In this document: positions 62,314-64,000 of the stretch, piece by piece
How positions within the stretch are numbered: position 1 is the first letter of the stretch
Layout: every line of letters starts with the position of its first letter
DNA from: Streptomyces sp. NBC_00576
GTDB lineage: Bacteria; Actinomycetota; Actinomycetes; Streptomycetales; Streptomycetaceae
Assembly (NCBI RefSeq): GCF_036345175.1
Contig: NZ_CP107780.1
Span: 6,820,001 to 6,884,000, forward strand
Length of the DNA stretch: 64,000 nt
Direction of reading: 5' to 3'
Program-made: the position numbers and the translations under genes
The notes under the pieces: generated by a model
Told to the model about the DNA's origin: nothing
Databases searched by the model: none
What the model saw: the letters and a program-made list of their open reading frames with translations, nothing else

Positions 62314-62697
62314 TCACCCCACCCCGCACTCCGCCCAAACCGTCTTCCGAGGCCGAGGCCCAACTCCACCCCCCACCGCTCCGCCAACGCCTCGACGATC
62401 ACCAGCCCCCGCCCCGACTCGTTGTCCGGCGCCACCGCCCGCACCCCCAGCAACACGTCGCCCCGCGTGTCCGTCACCTCGATGCGCAGCGTGGCGCCGA
62501 CGACGTACAGCCCGAGCCGGAAATCGCGGCCCGGTACGCGGCCGTGGGGCACCACGTTCGCCGCGAGTTCGGCGACGAGATGCTCGGCGGGGTCCAACGG
62601 GAGCCGCCAGTCGTGGAGTTGCTGTACCGCGAGCAGACGGCAAAGCCTCCCAAGGCCCCCGCCTCACCCTCGCCCCCACCATCTGGGCCGAGTTCAT
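62314..62697 (-). pseudogene. HATPase (RsbW-like) gene with two frameshifts
   Basis: The minus strand encodes a recognisable ATP-binding anti-sigma-type protein spread over two frames. The start (MNSAQMVGARVRRGP) and the end (PRPRKTVWAECGVG) are in one frame; the middle, RLLAVQQLHDWRLPLDPAEH then LVAELAANVVPHGRVPGRDF, TLRIEVTDTRGD and NESGRGLVIVEALAERWGV, is in another. The middle contains the HATPase N-box (ELAANVVPHG) and G-box. Both junctions lie in G/C homopolymer runs, so either the gene is decayed or two base errors are present. Confidence 0.75.
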
Positions 62698-62752
62698 CTC
62701 GTACGCTTCCGGCAGTTGATCAACCGATCAAGCAACTGTCGGAGAGGTGTGC

Positions 62753-63598
62753 ATGAACGCAGGTATACGCGGCCGAAGACGTACCGCCGCCGTGATCGCC
62801 ACAGCCGGGGCCCTCGCACTCTCGGTGCTCAACGCCCCGGCCGCGCAGGCCAGGGACACGGGCATCGTCCTGTCGGACCTCGTGATCAACAACGGCAGGC
62901 CGGTGGTTGTCGGCACGTCGAGGGTGGTGGAACCGCCCATCAGTTTCAATATCGCCCTACCTCCCGGGTACAGCACAGAGCACCCGTTCCGCTATGACGC
63001 GCACCCCTTCCTGTACCGGGGAAGCCTGACGGAGGCGGCCGACACCGGAGACAGCTACATAGGGCCGGGCGGATACACCTGCTTCGACGTCAGCTCCAAG
63101 AGGGCCCGTTGCGAGGGCACCCTGTACATCGATCCCCATCCGTCGCGTGAGCAGGTCGACTCCAACAGCGACGCCACCAAGTGGAAGATCGCTGTGTCGC
63201 TCCGCCTGTTCAAGGCCGACGAGGTCACTCTCGTCGCCCAGGAGTTCGAGACAAGGCCCGGAGGCGTCTCCCTCAGACGCGCCGCGAATCTCACCGCCGC
63301 CGACGCCACCCCGGAGCCGGTCGCCAAGGGCAAGAAGGTCACCGTCGCGGGCAAGCTCACCCGGGCGAACTGGACCACCCACAAGAACGGCCCCTACGTC
63401 GGCAGCGCCGTGAGACTCCAGTTCCGCGCCAAGGGTGCCACCACCTTCAAGACGCTCAAGTGGGTCACCACCAACAGTGCGGGTGCCCTCCGCACCCAGG
63501 TCACGGCCTCCACCGACGGCTTCTTCCGGTGGATGTTCTACGGCAACACCACGACCGGCACCGCGACCAGCGGCCAGGACTACATCGACGTGCGCTGA
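62753..63598 (+). CDS. Secreted protein of unknown function
   Basis: A 281-residue exported protein, with GGAGAGG 5 bp before the ATG. Signal peptide about 1-34 (AAVIATAGALALSVLNAPAA, cleavage after QA). The mature part is strand-rich with two segments resembling Ig-like domains: about 35-170, and about 185-281 beginning GKKVTVAGKLTRANW and continuing VRLQFRAKGATTFKTLKWVT. The second looks like the small beta-domain seen in many Streptomyces exported proteins. No catalytic motif seen. Confidence 0.8.
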   Translation: MNAGIRGRRRTAAVIATAGALALSVLNAPAAQARDTGIVLSDLVINNGRPVVVGTSRVVEPPISFNIALPPGYSTEHPFRYDAHPFLYRGSLTEAADTGDSYIGPGGYTCFDVSSKRARCEGTLYIDPHPSREQVDSNSDATKWKIAVSLRLFKADEVTLVAQEFETRPGGVSLRRAANLTAADATPEPVAKGKKVTVAGKLTRANWTTHKNGPYVGSAVRLQFRAKGATTFKTLKWVTTNSAGALRTQVTASTDGFFRWMFYGNTTTGTATSGQDYIDVR

Positions 63599-63645
63599 TC
63601 GTCGTACTACGGATGCGCCCGGGTGGGGACACGCCCTGTCCGGGT

Positions 63646-63673
63646 TTGACCTTCGTCACCCTGGGGGTATTCT
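63646..63673 (+). promoter_or_regulatory. Predicted promoter near right edge
   Basis: TTGACC (63646-63651), 16-bp spacer, TATTCT (63668-63673). It reads rightward out of the window and probably serves the S10 (rpsJ) operon. Confidence 0.55.
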
Positions 63674-64000
63674 CTCCGGCTCGATTGGCGGAGGCCATGC
63701 CCCGTATGGCAGACTGTCCGAGTTGCTCGGTCGAGTTGTCGATGCTGCGCGCCTCCCGCCGGGAGGACCGAAAGCGAGTCCCACAGTACTCGTCGTCCCA
63801 TCTGTCGTAAGGCAGCGCTGGGGCGGACGTACGGGAATCTTTCGGGAAGTGTCAGTGCGGCGCCGGCCAGGCACCCGGTGGGTTTCGCGTCAGGAAGTTT
63901 GGCGCAATCGCCCTCGGCCTGCGGTTCCGGAAGGGCCGTGCTTCCCGTGCAGGGACGTCTCATATGGGACATCCATGTCGGTGAGAGCGCGACACACCCG
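63674..64000 (+). other. Gene-free leader at right edge
   Basis: About 330 bp with no supported gene. It ends with GAGAGCGCGACACACCCG, which repeats the CGACACACCCG start of the rpsL leader hairpin, so it is likely the leader of the S10 ribosomal-protein operon beginning beyond the window. Confidence 0.55.

Overview
The window is high-GC actinobacterial DNA and almost certainly Streptomyces. Codon use is strongly G/C at third positions, GTG and even TTG starts are common, intergenic hairpins are rich in the CCTCGTCCTCAAACGCCGG family of dispersed repeats, and the gene order rpmG - two MaoC dehydratases - murB - add - aspC - tRNA-Trp - secE - nusG - rplK - rplA - rplJ - rplL - rpoB - rpoC - rpsL - rpsG - fusA - tuf is the conserved Streptomyces core order.

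Positions 1 to about 14,690 are accessory DNA that has accumulated in the 3' end of a tRNA-Tyr gene. The left part (1-11,228) is the right portion of an actinomycete integrative and conjugative element (AICE). A leftward operon of about ten genes (7142 down to <1) encodes small transfer and spread proteins, a DUF2637 membrane protein, an FtsK-type DNA translocase, a C5 cytosine DNA methyltransferase and the start of a primase-polymerase. Two regulators face each other at 7703-9707: an XRE protein, and a GntR domain fused to a Nudix domain. Two identical 16-bp palindromes sit in the operon's promoter region. A 52-bp tRNA-Tyr 3' fragment with its own terminator closes this element at 11,228. A second, decayed element follows (11,229-14,686): an N-terminally truncated tyrosine integrase, a Nudix-like/cupin gene pair, a secreted protein and a second copy of the tRNA-Tyr 3' fragment.

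From 14,780 the chromosome is housekeeping sequence: a nucleoside-sugar-type dehydrogenase, an amidohydrolase, tRNA-Thr and tRNA-Met, rpmG, a HadA/HadB-like dehydratase pair, a TetR/MFS exporter unit with matching operators, cell-wall and amino-acid genes, and then the secE-nusG-rplKA, rplJL-rpoBC and rpsL-rpsG-fusA-tuf units with recognisable promoters, leaders and terminators.

The most interesting locus lies between rpoC and rpsL (39,403-46,740): a tightly coupled five-gene leftward operon encoding a class III nucleotidyl-cyclase-like protein, a P-loop/HEAT-type large protein, a band-7-like Gln-rich coiled-coil protein, a PycTM (Pycsar effector-like) membrane protein and a membrane M48 metallopeptidase. 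The first two proteins share an identical 13-residue Gly-rich motif. A Crp/Fnr regulator with a cyclic-nucleotide-type domain lies directly upstream. This looks like a cyclic-nucleotide-signalled, membrane-acting stress or defence system.

After tuf come secreted xylan-degrading enzymes (GH115 glucuronidase, GH10 xylanase), a GNAT acetyltransferase, a type VII secretion-like locus with two paralogous PH-like proteins, a frameshifted HATPase gene, a secreted protein, and at the right edge a promoter and leader that probably belong to the S10 ribosomal operon.
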